A stretch of 64,000 nt of DNA from Vitellaria paradoxa (taxonomy: Eukaryota > Streptophyta > Magnoliopsida > Ericales > Sapotaceae): contig CM034240.1 of NCBI GenBank assembly GCA_019916065.1, positions 50,120,372 to 50,184,371 on the forward strand, written 5' to 3'. This document shows, piece by piece, positions 36,990-48,006 of this stretch (position 1 is the first letter of the stretch; every line of letters starts with the position of its first letter). The notes under the pieces are model-generated. The model had not been told where the DNA came from. It did no database searches and saw only the letters and a program-made list of their open reading frames with translations. A program made the position numbers and the translations under genes.

Positions 36990-37070
36990 AGAGTGGAAAC
37001 AAAGTACATTAATAAACAAAGAAAATGGAAGAAGTAATAAAAAGAAAGAAAAGTACTTGACTTATTTGGA

Positions 37071-38455
37071 CCTAAAAATAGGTCGCCCCACAGGTGAATG
37101 TGCCGCTTTTGTTGAATTTACAGGCTCCGTTCACACTTTGATGTCATGAATTTAACATTCAAAAAATCAATGCAAGTCTTCTTTTTTTTTTTTTTATTAA
37201 TGGGATTGTTTGGTTAAAAAAAAAGTTCGAGAAAAAAATACAGTAAAAATACAAAGATGTGACATAAAGTTGATAGGTGTTAAAATTTTATTAAAAAAAA
37301 TATAAAAAGTAGTTAAAATTTGATGAATTTTGATATTTTTTAATTGGCCAAACAGTCTCAATATCATTTAGTATCAAGGTTAGGTGGGTGGGGTGCCTTA
37401 ATTTTAGATCCAACCACAATATTATACAAAACAAAATCAGTCTCATAACTACCAATGAAAATAAAATACTTCTAATTTTTATACGCCTAAACTACTACTA
37501 ATATATTTTATGGAATTGTATTACTATCAAATATGCAATATAATAATTAAGACAATACAAATATATATTGTGGTGTCACTCAGAACAGATTAATTATTTT
37601 AAACAAATCTCACCAAAAAATTTATTGAAAAGATTAATAAATAAAAGAATAAGATTGTCATGATCATTAAATTTTTGCATGTTCCACACTTCAACAGTCA
37701 ATTCAATTCGAAACAAAACAGAATTGGTAAATATTAAATTATAAAATCAACAAAATAATAAGATAATGGCCTATGTTTTCGGAAAAAAAAAAATATTATG
37801 ATGAAGAAGATAATGGCTTATAAAATTCAAGCTCCCAAACAACAATTTATATAAATATAAAAAATTTGAAAAATAAAATAAAATAAAATCATTAGTTTGC
37901 ACTACTTTGTTATACTTAACTAACTAAAACTTTTAAAAGTTTTTACGCAAATATTTATTAATTATCTTCTAATTTTTCAAACTCAATTCAAAATTTTCGA
38001 TAAATTTAATTTATCCACTTTATTTTTCATTTTTTTTGTGAATTTTTTCGGTAAGTAATTTCAATTTTTTATTTCATTCAAACACATAAATAACAGAAAA
38101 ACCATTTTATTTTATTTTCTTACTATTTTTCTTAATTTTTTTTTCTAGAAATCCATGTTACAAACAAGGTATAAAAAAATTGAAGATTAAAAATTAAAAT
38201 AGTACGCAAAATTACCAGATCCTTGAATTTGAGGCGGATCACTTTCGCAGACACACACCAGGCACCCTTCAGACTCTGCATGTATTCTCTAGGGACACTG
38301 CTTGGATCATGGCTCAAGGCGGGGTGCGGAGAAAAATATTATCTCTATGTTAACTGAAATCGACTTTAATTATTATACAAATTTCTTTGCCACATTATTT
38401 TGATGCATTGCTTTTTTTCTTTTTAGTAAACCTTTCTAGTAAGAGAGAGAGAGAG
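37071..38455. other. Intergenic part of duplicated unit 3
   Basis: No gene is seen. It is collinear with unit 1 from about 22980 to 24850. The ORF at 38132-38317 on the minus strand contains a MSHDPSSVPREYM-like string that recurs at 55330-55512. That string lies in a conserved non-genic block and is not taken as a gene. Confidence 0.6.
37204..37357. mobile_element. MITE-like element, TTGTTTGG ends
   Basis: GATTGTTTGGTTAA on the left pairs with TTAATTGGCCAAACAGTC on the right. It contains ATACAGTAAAAATACAAA, also present in the element at 41800-41950. It interrupts the run from TTTTTATTAAT to ATATCATTTA that is collinear with unit 1. Confidence 0.5.
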
Positions 38456-40418
38456 TGTGTGTGACATCTTACATTTTAGTTATTTTTAATTGCATTATTC
38501 ATTGAATTTTTATTTTGTAATTTGAAATTTAATTGTGTTAATTTGATTTAATTTAAATCAATTAGAAAATAGATTAAGTAACTTACTAAGTTAATTATTG
38601 AAAAAAATAATAATAATAACGTGACGGTTAGTGTGGATGTGATGGAATATATATATATATATATATTTATATATGTATATGTGAGTGTGTGCGTGTGTGA
38701 TGGGTTATATATATATATGTATATATAAGTTTATGTGTGTGTGTGTGTGTGAACATATACAGGTTATGAAAGAAAAAATAAATAAAATAAAGTTGCAAAG
38801 TCAACATATATACATATGTCTTTGTGTGTGTGTGTGTGCGCGCGCGCAGTTTAAGATTTGTAAAGAAAAAAAATGAAAAGTCAAGGAATTAATGAGGGTG
38901 GTTGGAGTGGCAGAAGACTTAGGTCTTCCTTCTTATTCCCCCTGAATATATACACTTGCGTGCGGTAGAGATCAGCGAGAAGGGGAAAAAAATTTACAAT
39001 AAGGAAGAACGGAGGGAAAAAAAAGTGAGAAGGAAAGCGAGAAAGAAATTATGAGAAAAAGGAAAATTTTAAGGTTTTGCTAGTTGCTGAGGTAAATTAT
39101 TTTATTTTATTAGTTTAAAATCAGTTATAGGGAAGTTTAAATAAATTAAGTATGTTGAAAATAGGGTGGTTGGATTCTATTTCTTAAATTTACATTATTA
39201 CTTGATTTGAGTTATATTTCAACTGTTTGATGCCTAATCTGCATAATTTGTTTGGGTTAAACTTAGGACCCGAAAAGAATCAGCAGCGACCACCCCAGTA
39301 AGTTGATTTTCTCAGAATATTTGCTGTCCAAGTGGGTGTATAAAACTTAAGGGTAAAATGTATTAAATATTCATTAACAAATTTTATATATTTATTTATT
39401 GGTGTCATTATTTAATCATTTTGATGTGAATTGTTGAATATTTATGGATTATTGTATTATTAGATTATATATGAGGTGCAACTATTTTGTGGAACAATAA
39501 GTTTGGAAAGTAATATTTTACTGGGAAGAAAAACATCATTGCATATTAGTATGGATTGTGTGCATTACACTAGCATTATGGTCAAATGGGACAAGGCCAG
39601 ATGGGGTCACAAAAACAAAATAAATACATAAATGAGGCCAAATGGGACCAGGTCAGATGGGACCAATGATGATGCCAGATGAGGCCAAACTAGCTAGGGC
39701 TAATAGGACATGCTAAATTAAAGCTACTGTCCATAATTGAGTACTCAACTCATAGGCCAGATGAGCTCGAATGTGTGTTACATTATCATTTGCATCATTT
39801 ATTATGCAAATATATTATATGATGGCTAGTTGGGGCTTAGTGATGATGGCGATGATTGATTAATGATTAGTGACGAGAAATTGTGAGTTGGAATGTTTTA
39901 TTACTGTTAGGTTATGATCCATTTAAATTAATGAATATTTGATTACGGAATAATTGTCTAGATAATTACTGTGAATTATTCTTGATGCGTGTTTACTATC
40001 TTTTATCTTAAGGTTAATACATCCATTGAGTGTGTGACACTCACACCTAAATTTACACATTTCAATTTGAGTCTAAAAGTGGCTGCAAGTGCTCGGAGGA
40101 AAACTTTAAGTGATTCTGTTTTTCCTATTCTGCCATGAGTTAGTGTTTAAAATTTGTGTAAATAAATCTAGAGTTTTAATAGTACCAGATTGAAGCGAGG
40201 TTTAATAGGTGAGAAACCAGAAGTTTGTATTTATTTAAGCATTTGTGAAATTTTGGTTAGTATGCTGAAGAATGAATATAAATCTGATAGATTGTGATGT
40301 GTTTAAATAAGGGATTCTTGATATAAATAGTGTTTATTAATGCAGCATGGATGGAGGAAGTAGAAGTGTCCTCTCTATTTAGGGAACTAAACATGTATAC
40401 TAAAATAGGGGAGTAACC
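38456..40418 (+). mobile_element. Probable solo LTR, about 1.96 kb
   Basis: A long segment interrupts a duplicated unit: units 1 and 2 run from CCTTTCTAGT directly into the ATTATCGGAGGTCGGG block. It starts TGTGTGTGACATC and ends GGGGAGTAACC and may be bracketed by GAGAG (38451-38455 and 40419-40423), although the left copy lies in a GA run. Internal repeats (GGCCAGATGGGGTC-like words at 39590-39690) and a TATA-like word near 38946 resemble the solo LTR at 10506. There is no coding region. The exact ends are uncertain. Confidence 0.6.
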
Positions 40419-40498
40419 GAGAGGGAGGCCCATCACAATTATCAGAGGTCGGGTCTTGACCTAACCATAGGGGACCCATCAGATTCTTTTCCTATCTT

Positions 40499-40521
40499 TT
40501 TTTTTTTTGTGAAATATTATC
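40499..40521 (-). mobile_element. Tiny poly(A) retro-insertion, T10 GTGAAATATTATC
   Basis: T10 followed by GTGAAATATTATC is bracketed by TTCCTATCTT (40489-40498) and TTCCCATCTT (40522-40531). Paralogous sites at 29825 and 57500 have a single TTCCCATCTT, so they serve as empty sites. Confidence 0.55.
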
Positions 40522-40621
40522 TTCCCATCTTTCAACAAAAAAGACCACTTAACCAACATTTCGTTGTACCTATTAGATGCATAATACCAACAAATTATTC
40601 AAAACCAAATTGTCTATAGTA

Positions 40622-41357
40622 GGGTGGACATGGATTGGACTGGGCTTATTCGAGCTGAGTTTTTGAGCATCGGCCCAAACTCGCCCCGGCTTGATATTGG
40701 GTTAAAAATTGTAAACCCAAGCTCGTCCATTACTGGAAAATTAAAATCCAAGCCCGTCCATGGGTTGCAATTCATCATTCATCCTCACAACAAAAAGATG
40801 CTTAGGCATACAATGCAATTAATACGTGCATACAGCACACATTCTGTAAGTATAAATAATATATTTTCTAATCCCAGTTTATAAAGCTATTTTTGAAAAA
40901 AAAAAACTTGATACAATTAAGCATATTGCTTCTATTATAATGAAAAAAATATATATGAATAAAATTAAGCTAGAGAAAGAGAAAAGTGAAGACTAAAGAG
41001 CTGAAGAAGAGAGACGAAGAAGAAAGTGAGAGTGAGAGATATACTTTGTATTACAGACTGAAAAAAGACGAAGCACGGGTGAGTATTTGGGGCTAAAGTT
41101 TGTGGGGGGGGGGAGAGAGGAAGAGCGAAGTTAGGGTTTGTGTGTTGAGAGGTGTGGGACTAACTCACTTATTAATTTCGAGTTGGGCCGGATCGGGGTA
41201 GGCTGTGATGCATGAACCCAAACCCAACCCAAAAATAAATTGAGCCTAAAAAATTGCCCTAGCCTAACCTTATAACCTAAATTCCCAAACCCAAGCCCTA
41301 CAAATTTCCAACTGAACTGAGTGGGTTCTTTAAGCCAGCAGGCCGATGTCCACCCCT
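40622..41357. mobile_element. Possible non-autonomous DNA element, GGGGTGGACATxxG ends
   Basis: The segment starts GGGTGGACATGGATTGG and ends GCCGATGTCCACCCC, an inverted pair of 10 bp. It is absent from the paralogous sites at 25340 and 29925, where TTGTCTAT runs into the CTTTCTTT-type word. It has no transposase. A G9 tract lies at about 41102-41111. Confidence 0.55.
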
Positions 41358-41799
41358 ACTCTATGAGTCTTTCTTTACTATTCATTTGCCGCTTACCAAC
41401 CATGAAAATGAATGGTCTATCCAACCATAAAGAAAAAAAGTCTTGCATTAAAAAAAAAAAAAATTGCGTGAATGGTGCAACAAATTTGTGAATTAATCAT
41501 TTTGAAAACAATATTAAAGTATTTTTATTGCACAATTTCTATGACCACACCATTTTAATACTTTTTTTTTTAGTAGATTTTTCTAATACAACAAAAGGGT
41601 GCACATGGTTCGTTTTAATTCCTTTTAGTGCCAAAATCTGAATTGAGATGTAAATCATTGATTTACGAAATATTGAAATCATAATCCAACCATTCAACTA
41701 AAGAAATCAAAGCAAAGCAAACTAAACTGCTAATTTTAATGTTTAACAATTTCGTGCTGCACAATTGCTAAAAATTATCTATATACTTAAATTTTAAAA

Positions 41800-41950
41800 G
41801 AGTGTTTTGTTGGTCAAAAATTACAGTAAAAATATAAAAATTTAATATAAAAATAATATGTGACGAAATTTAATTAGAAGAAAATATAAAGAATTAATAA
41901 ATTTTGATAAATTTTAATTGATTTTTGCCAAGCATAGCAAACACCCCGTA
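41800..41950. mobile_element. MITE-like element related to 37204-37357
   Basis: GAGTGTTTTGTTGGTCAAAAATTACAG on the left half pairs loosely with CCAAGCATAGCAAACACCCC on the right. It shares TTACAGTAAAAATA and GATAAATTTT words with 37204-37357. Confidence 0.4.
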
Positions 41951-42357
41951 AATAACTAAGTACTACGACATACATATATATAGCAATAAGGGACTAGAAT
42001 AATTCTGTGGAGTAGCTCAATTGGTAAAAATTTGGGTTTATTTTCCAATAATCATTTGTTCAACTCTCTTCAATATCACTAGAGGGTTTACCTGATCCTT
42101 AATTTCAAGGTCTCACGAATTAGTCGAGATGCACATAAACTGGCTCGAACACCTTAAATTATTAAAATAAATAAATAAATAAATAAAAATAAGGGACTAA
42201 ACCAAAATTATTAAATTAGTTTCGTAACTACAGTAAAATAAAAATAAAATATGTCCATTATTAATGGGATTCTAACTACTAGCTTCCCTATAATTAAGTA
42301 CATTCTCTTTTATTATTTTAAATTTATATATATATATAATATTACATAATATATTGG

Positions 42358-42490
42358 TTGCATTTGGAGTGAGATAAAGTGAGATAAGTTGTGAGTTCGC
42401 AATTCGTGTAGTGAGATAAAAAGTAAATAACTTTTAAAATTTTTTAATATTTTTCACTATTTTCAGAATTTTTTGTTACTCTAAACGGAA
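42358..42490 (+). mobile_element. MITE of the TTCGTAATTCGTRTAGTGAGATAAAA family
   Basis: The core TTGTGAGTTCGCAATTCGTG precedes TAGTGAGATAAAAAGTAAA. The ends GCATTTGGAGTGAGA and TTACTCTAAACGGAAC are an imperfect inverted pair. It corresponds in position to 26226-26390. Confidence 0.5.
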
Positions 42491-42917
42491 CAATTATCTA
42501 TAAAACAAAGAAGGTCAAGAGAATATTTTCAACTGTTGAATTTGTTCAATACTTCAGATTACTGTTTTCCTCTCTTCTTTTTTGTTATCTTTTTGCCACT
42601 TTATTTACAAATACTCTTACTCTTACCATATTTTCTTGAATATTTTTTATAAAAAATTTAAAAAAATGTGATAATATTTGTAATAAATAAATTAAACTTT
42701 TTAAATTGATATTTTTAAGCACTCTATGAATACTTATTAGACAAAATTAATTAAAATTATTTATATAAAAAAATTGATATTTAGACTTTAATTTTTTTAA
42801 TTTAAAAAAATAAATATTTAAATTAAAATTAAATTTTAATGTACATAAAACTTACAATACATACACTTTTATACTCTTTTTGACATCTATATAACAAAAC
42901 TCAATAGGATTTGTTCA

Positions 42918-43229
42918 ATGATCCATATTACTTTTTTTTTTCTCTTCATTGTGGTTGTCTTTTTGTTACTTATTTCTCTCTCCTTGTCATACTTACCTAC
43001 CAATCAGCTTCTCAACAGCGGTTCTTATTCTTTCAAATATATTTTAGAATATAATAGATTATTTAATTATTTTCTAAATTTAAATTTAAATTATTTGCGG
43101 ATCAAATTAACTTTTCGTGGCTTTAGGCATGGAGAATTCCTAGTAATTAATAATACTAGTTTGGATCGTTTAACCAAATCTTCAAAACTGTTAGAGTGCC
43201 GTTACGTCCAACAAATTTCAAATTTATAA
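42918..43229 (+). other. Open frame without recognisable domain
   Basis: An open frame of 103 codons starts with a hydrophobic stretch (FFFLFIVVVFLLLISLSLSY) and continues as low-complexity sequence. A partly similar AT-rich stretch without the frame occurs at 52490-52870 in the neighbouring unit, which argues against a real gene. No RNA or splice evidence can be read from the sequence. Confidence 0.25.
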
Positions 43230-43719
43230 AACCAACGAAATTCTGCCTTGAGAAGCAATTTTTTCACAACCGTAGGTTAAAAAAAAAAAAAAAAAAAGAC
43301 TTTAGATGACTCAACTAAACACGAAAAAACATATATTTATTTACTCCAGATTAGATTTGGATCCGTCTAAATGGATCTGAGGCCTTTTAGATCTGAATCG
43401 GGTCTATAAAACATTTGACAACCTAGTAAAACAAAACTTAAAATTTTAATTTTGGGTTCAATATGTTTGTGCTTCAAATTGAGTTCGAGGGAATATATGC
43501 CCGTACCAAACTCAAGCGACAAGTAGCTTACAATCCTCATTAAAAATTTGCTTATGCATGCATAACGACAACAGAGAATTCACTCGCACGTGCTAACATA
43601 GGATAAAGAGGGATGTTTACAGTAAATTGCTTCTTCATAGAATCATAGATGGGGAGTACTCCATATTGATACATGTTTTGAGGACTAAATATATGATTGA
43701 CTTTCGGGGTAAAACGAGG

Positions 43720-45674
43720 CTAGTCATTACTGCTGAGTTTTAACACTTTCAGGCTCTGCACTGCTCCAATCGCTGCAATAGATTATGGGATTTCCGCACC
43801 AAACAAAATTTCCACCAAGCTGTACATTTGAAATGATTTTGATCTCGAACTGGAAAGGAGGGATACCCTCGGTAAAACGATTGACACTTGGACTAAGAAT
43901 GGACGGCAACGGCAAGCTTTTCAAATGGAATGGAACCGTTCAATGAATTAAAGCCCACATCCAAATCGGACAGTTTAGGACAATTTGACAGTTGAGGTGG
44001 CAATTAACCTTCCAAGTGATTGTGAAAAAGATTCAAAGACACAAGATCCACAGGCTTTCCAAGCTCAGGGTGGAATAAGCCCAGTAAGCCTATTCATAGC
44101 CGGGTTAATCAAAGTAACGTTTGTCAGGTTTGCCACGTCAAGCTGTTGTTACTAAGACCCACGTGCGAAAGATTTGGATTTTATGCAAATTATGGCAGAC
44201 CTCCGGTAAGGTTATTCTGACTAAGAATCAGCGTTGTCAGACTTGAACAACTTCCTATATCAGAAGATATGCTGCCTTCAAGATGATTTTGACTCAGGAT
44301 CAATCTCCTCAGTCGCTTGTTGAAGCAAAGATTAGGTGGTATTTCACCAACGAATGAGTTGTTGCTGAAGTCCACCAGAGTCAAACTACAATTCATCCCC
44401 AAACTTTGGGGTATGACCCCAGAAAACCGGTGATTGTGCAAATGAATATTTCTCAATTGCTTCAGCTCAGTGATCTCTGGAGCAAGTTCACCGGAAAGAT
44501 CATTGTCGCACACATTGAGATTCTCAAGGCTCTGAATCTTCCAAATGCTTGTCGGAATCTCACCAGTCAAACGGTTGGTAAACAAGGAAAGGCTCTTCAA
44601 TTTCCTTAGCATCCCTAACTCGTTAGGAATTTTCCCCTCAAGTTGGTTGTGATTCAGCTGCAGATAAAGCAATGACTTACACTTGCCAAGCTCACGTGGT
44701 ATTCTACCGGACAAATGGTTTTCATTGAGGTAGAGAAGTTGCAACTCGGTGAGTTGCCCGAGAGAAGATGGGATGGAATCAGTTAAGCCACAACGGACAG
44801 CAGAGAGTTGAGTTAGGCTAGTACAATTGCCCAGCCCTGGTGGAATACCACCAATAAAATGGTTAAATGACAAGACCAAAGTGTTCATTCTCTTGCAACT
44901 ACCCAAACCCAAGCGAATGGAACCCTCTAGATTGTTATCACTCACATCTAGATACTCAAGGTTCACAAGATTATTCAAACTCTCCGGCAGAGTTCCAGTG
45001 AACTGATTGTCGTCCAAATAGAGTTCTTTTAAGGTGCTACAATTTCCTACGGAGGAAGGAATGGTCCCTGACAACTGATTACCATACAGCCACAGAGACA
45101 TAATCTCAGTCATATTTCCAACATTCATAGGAATAGAGCCATTGAGCTTGTTGGTGTTCAGCCAAACAGTTTCCAAGTGAGGAATTCGAAACAGAGATTT
45201 GGGTATTGGGCCCGTCAGGGAATTAGAATACAAGCTAATCAATTGCAAATTCTGCAAGTTTCCAGGACTCTCCGGCATAGCTCCAGCAAGGGCGTCGCCG
45301 GAGAGATCCAAGTATTCGAGGAGACTGCAATTGCCCAACTCCGATGGAATTGAACCGGTGAAACCGTTAGAGTTGAAGTCAATCGATTTCAAACGACTCA
45401 AGTGAGCAATCTCGGGTCCTAATTGACCGGAGATTTGGTAACTAGAGAGGTTGAGACCAACCACAAAACCGTGGGTGGGGTCACATTTCACTCCAACCCA
45501 CGAACAAGGAGTGGAATCAGAGGCTTTCCAGCTCGATTGCATGGAAGGAGGAACAACTGTCCAGTGCCTCTTAAGTGACAACAGAGTTTTCCCGTCTGAG
45601 CTCAAACCAGACACAGCACAGATTAACACATAGAAGCACAAGAGTGGGAAGAGAAAATGCAAAGAAATTCTCAT
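43720..45674 (-). pseudogene. PEPR-type receptor copy C, truncated relic
   Basis: The ATG at 45674 begins the same signal peptide and cap as copy B. The frame stays open through about 19 LRRs to a stop at 44190, after LTGGLP. From 44189 to 43720 only fragments of further LRRs remain, with several small deletions and shifts. The homology then jumps from the LRR motif before the membrane segment to the 3' flank, so the membrane segment and the kinase are gone. Copy D has the same junction. A 5' in-frame ATG at 45719 is upstream of the conserved start. If translated, it would give a secreted LRR protein of about 494 residues, but decay beyond the stop suggests a pseudogene. Confidence 0.85.
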
Positions 45675-46250
45675 AATTGTGCAGAAGAGAGAGAGGGGTC
45701 TAGCAGAGGAGAATACCAAGAGATATGCACCTAAAGAGACATATGTATACGTATGTAAAGGTGGAGAGAAAAAGGTTGTAGGGGTAATATAGGAAAGTGA
45801 AGAAATTATCAGTTGCAGATAGAGAATCTGAGGAACGTCGTGGGTCTAAATGTCACCTATAAGATTCATCCATAACGTAATACAAACAAATGAAATCTCT
45901 GAACTACCAACGAAAATGAAATGCTTCTAATTATTATATGCCTTAACTAATATATTTTATGGAATTGTATTTGTACCAATTCTCATAACTACCAATGAAA
46001 ATGAAATGCTTCTGATTATTATATACCTAATACTAATATATTTTATGGAATTGTACTTGTGACAACATACAAAATAATAATTTAGACAATACAAAGTAAA
46101 TATTGTGATCAACCGAACAAGTTAACTACTTTGGACGACTTCACCTAACATTTTACTTAAAAGATTAATAAATAAAAAAATAAATAAGATTATCATAATC
46201 ATTAAATGTTGGCATATAACATCCTTCGATTCAATTTGAAACAAAACTAG
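45675..46250. promoter_or_regulatory. 5' flank of copy C and start of intergenic block
   Basis: The conserved AGGAAAGTGAAGAAATTATCAGTTGCAG motif lies at about 45790. The W-box segment of copy B is not present here because the flank is shorter. A 60-bp direct repeat follows: words such as ACCAA.GAAAATGAAATGCTTCT..TTATTATA occur at 45908 and 45992. Confidence 0.5.
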
Positions 46251-46820
46251 CAAATATTAAATTATGAAAACAAGAAAAAAAAAAAAAGGAAGATAATGAT
46301 TCGCATTTAAAAAAAGAAATAGAAAATGACAACAAAGAAGATGATAGCTTGTGAAATTCAAGCCCCCCAAACGGACAAGAGGAGGTAGGTTAAGACCAAG
46401 TTTGAAACATGAATTTATATAAAAAAAAAAGTGAAAAATAAAATAATTATTCATTTAAGCTACTTTGTTATACCTAACTAACTAAAATTTTTAAAATTTT
46501 TTGATAATATTTATTAATTATCTTTTCATTCTTCTAACTCAATTCAAAAAATTCGATAAATCTGTATAATTCATTCATCACATAAACCATTTTATTTTCT
46601 CTTCTTATTATTTTTCTTCACTTTCCTTTCCCTTTCCCTTGTATAAATTCATGCTACAAACAGGGCATAAAAAAATAAAAATTAAAAAGTTGAAATAATC
46701 ATAAATGTATAGCATGCTTGGAATAAAGATGCTTCGTTGCTCTTCCCTGCAGAGGAAACATGACGTACATCTAAACCTCCCACACAATTCAACGACTTTA
46801 CGCACCAAACCAACCCCCCC
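46251..46820. other. Intergenic block repeated at 49600-50100
   Basis: The sequence from CAAATATTAAATTATGAAAAC to CATGCTACAAACAGGGCAT is paralogous to 24260-24720, 37730-38165 and 49605-50045. No gene is seen. Confidence 0.6.
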
Positions 46821-46821
46821 G

Positions 46822-46851
46822 GCTCTCTCTCTCTCTCTCTCTCTCTCTCAT
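46822..46851. repeat. (CT)n microsatellite
   Basis: About 13 CT units directly left of the MITE at 46861. Confidence 0.9.
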
Positions 46852-46860
46852 GAAGTAAGG

Positions 46861-47091
46861 GCTTGTTTGGTAAATCAAATTTTGCCAATTTGTGACGACT
46901 TTTGCCCCACGTGTTACTTTTGACAACTTTATGTATTTGGTAAGAACTTACAAAAGTTAAAGAAAAATTGAAGCAAGTTAAAAAAAAATTAAGAGAAAAT
47001 TGATGATTTTGTGTGTGAAAATTATTTTTTTATATGTTTGGTAAATTTTAAGGGGGAGAGTCAAAATTTTTTGTCAATTTACCAAACAAGC
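46861..47091. mobile_element. MITE with GCTTGTTTGGTAAAT inverted ends
   Basis: The 231-bp segment has a perfect 15-bp terminal inverted repeat, GCTTGTTTGGTAAAT at the left and ATTTACCAAACAAGC at the right. It is non-coding. The target duplication was not determined. hAT-type is possible. Confidence 0.7.
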
Positions 47092-47170
47092 AGCAAAGTA
47101 TTGCACTTCATAAGAAACAGATAACTACTTTGAAATGAAAGGCATAATACTCAACCCAAGCCTTCTTATG

Positions 47171-47431
47171 TGTTAGATTTAGTAATGTATAATCGTATAT
47201 AATTAGTATCCCTTATTTTATGCCTTTTCTTATTTTATGTCTTTCCTTATATCATAATTAGGAATATTATTCCATTCCTTATTTTGTATATCCAATCATA
47301 ATTAGGATTACTATCTCCTATCAGGATTAGGATTATTGTCCTCTTATATAAAGGACCTTGTAGTCTTGTATTCTCACACACAGAAATAAATATTAATACA
47401 TAATTCTTTCTTTCTTCTTTTATTCTTAACA
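47171..47431 (+). repeat. Copia-C 5' LTR
   Basis: 261 bp with TG and CA ends. A TATA-like word (CTTATATAAAGGACC, about 47343) lies near the expected promoter. No partner LTR is present, so age cannot be estimated. Confidence 0.8.
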
Positions 47432-47445
47432 TGGTATCAGAGCAG
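47432..47445 (+). promoter_or_regulatory. Copia-C primer-binding site
   Basis: TGGTATCAGAGCAG follows the LTR directly and matches the initiator-Met tRNA complement. Confidence 0.9.
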
Positions 47446-48006
47446 AGGCTCTAATTTTTTTTTTCTTCGTCGGCCATTATTTTCTGGCGAGATCTTGCGT
47501 TGGTATATATCATCAGCAGAGTTAAAGAAGCCTTGATTTTTCGCTTCTGTATTACTCTTCTGGTGAATATTCTAACATCTACATATATCATCGGATTCGT
47601 CTCTCATAGACGAACCCAACGCCACCAACCAAAACCGGAGATCTGCTTCCACGCGCCGCCTGAAAATTGCGCGTGACTTCACGCGAATTCACGCACCGCT
47701 GGTCTTCACATTCGCCTCGCTGACGTCATCTCGACGAATCACGGTGTGCCGCGCAGACTGTTCGTTGGTGCACCTGCCACACTGGATCGCGCTCACGCCA
47801 GCGAACTGCGATCTGCCACGTAGCCCTAGCTGCTCCAACGGTCAGACCGGTCCGCCCAGACCGGTTCAGTGCCTCTTTTGGGCCGGTTCAGCCATTTTTG
47901 ACAGATTTTCAACCGGTTCAGACCGATTCCTTACCTTTTTCAACGTTCCGGACGCACTGGTGATCTCTATTCTACTCGGATTTATTGTTTATCTTTATTG
48001 GGTACT

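Larger units (their letters stand above)
36494..37070 (-). promoter_or_regulatory. Upstream region of copy B with two W-box cores
   Basis: The region holds a (GT)n/(GA)n tract next to the start, the conserved GAAGAAATTACCGAGTTGCAGA block (about 36772), and two TTGACT W-box cores at 36925-36930 and 37057-37062, roughly 430 and 565 bp upstream of the ATG. Both cores recur in the orphan block near 26.66-26.76 kb. In copy D the first reads TTAACT, the second is kept (55268-55273). WRKY control would fit a defence receptor but is an inference; the motif is short. Confidence 0.45.
40419..42917. other. Intergenic part of duplicated unit 3
   Basis: No gene is seen. It is collinear with unit 1 from about 24910 to 26400 and with unit 2 from 29765 to 30900, with extra DNA at about 40620-41360 (starting GGGTGGACATGGATTGGACTG and ending GGCCGATGTCCACCCC) that may be a further non-autonomous transposon: its two ends form the inverted pair GGGTGGACAT / ATGTCCACCC. 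Confidence 0.55.

Noticed and set aside
38132..38317. MSHDPSSVPREYM-like reading that recurs at 55330-55512
   Set aside because: The frame is not kept in the other units and has no start or splice context. Treated as part of a conserved non-genic block.
43270..43300. A20 tract as a retro-insertion tail
   Set aside because: No target duplication and no donor sequence next to it.
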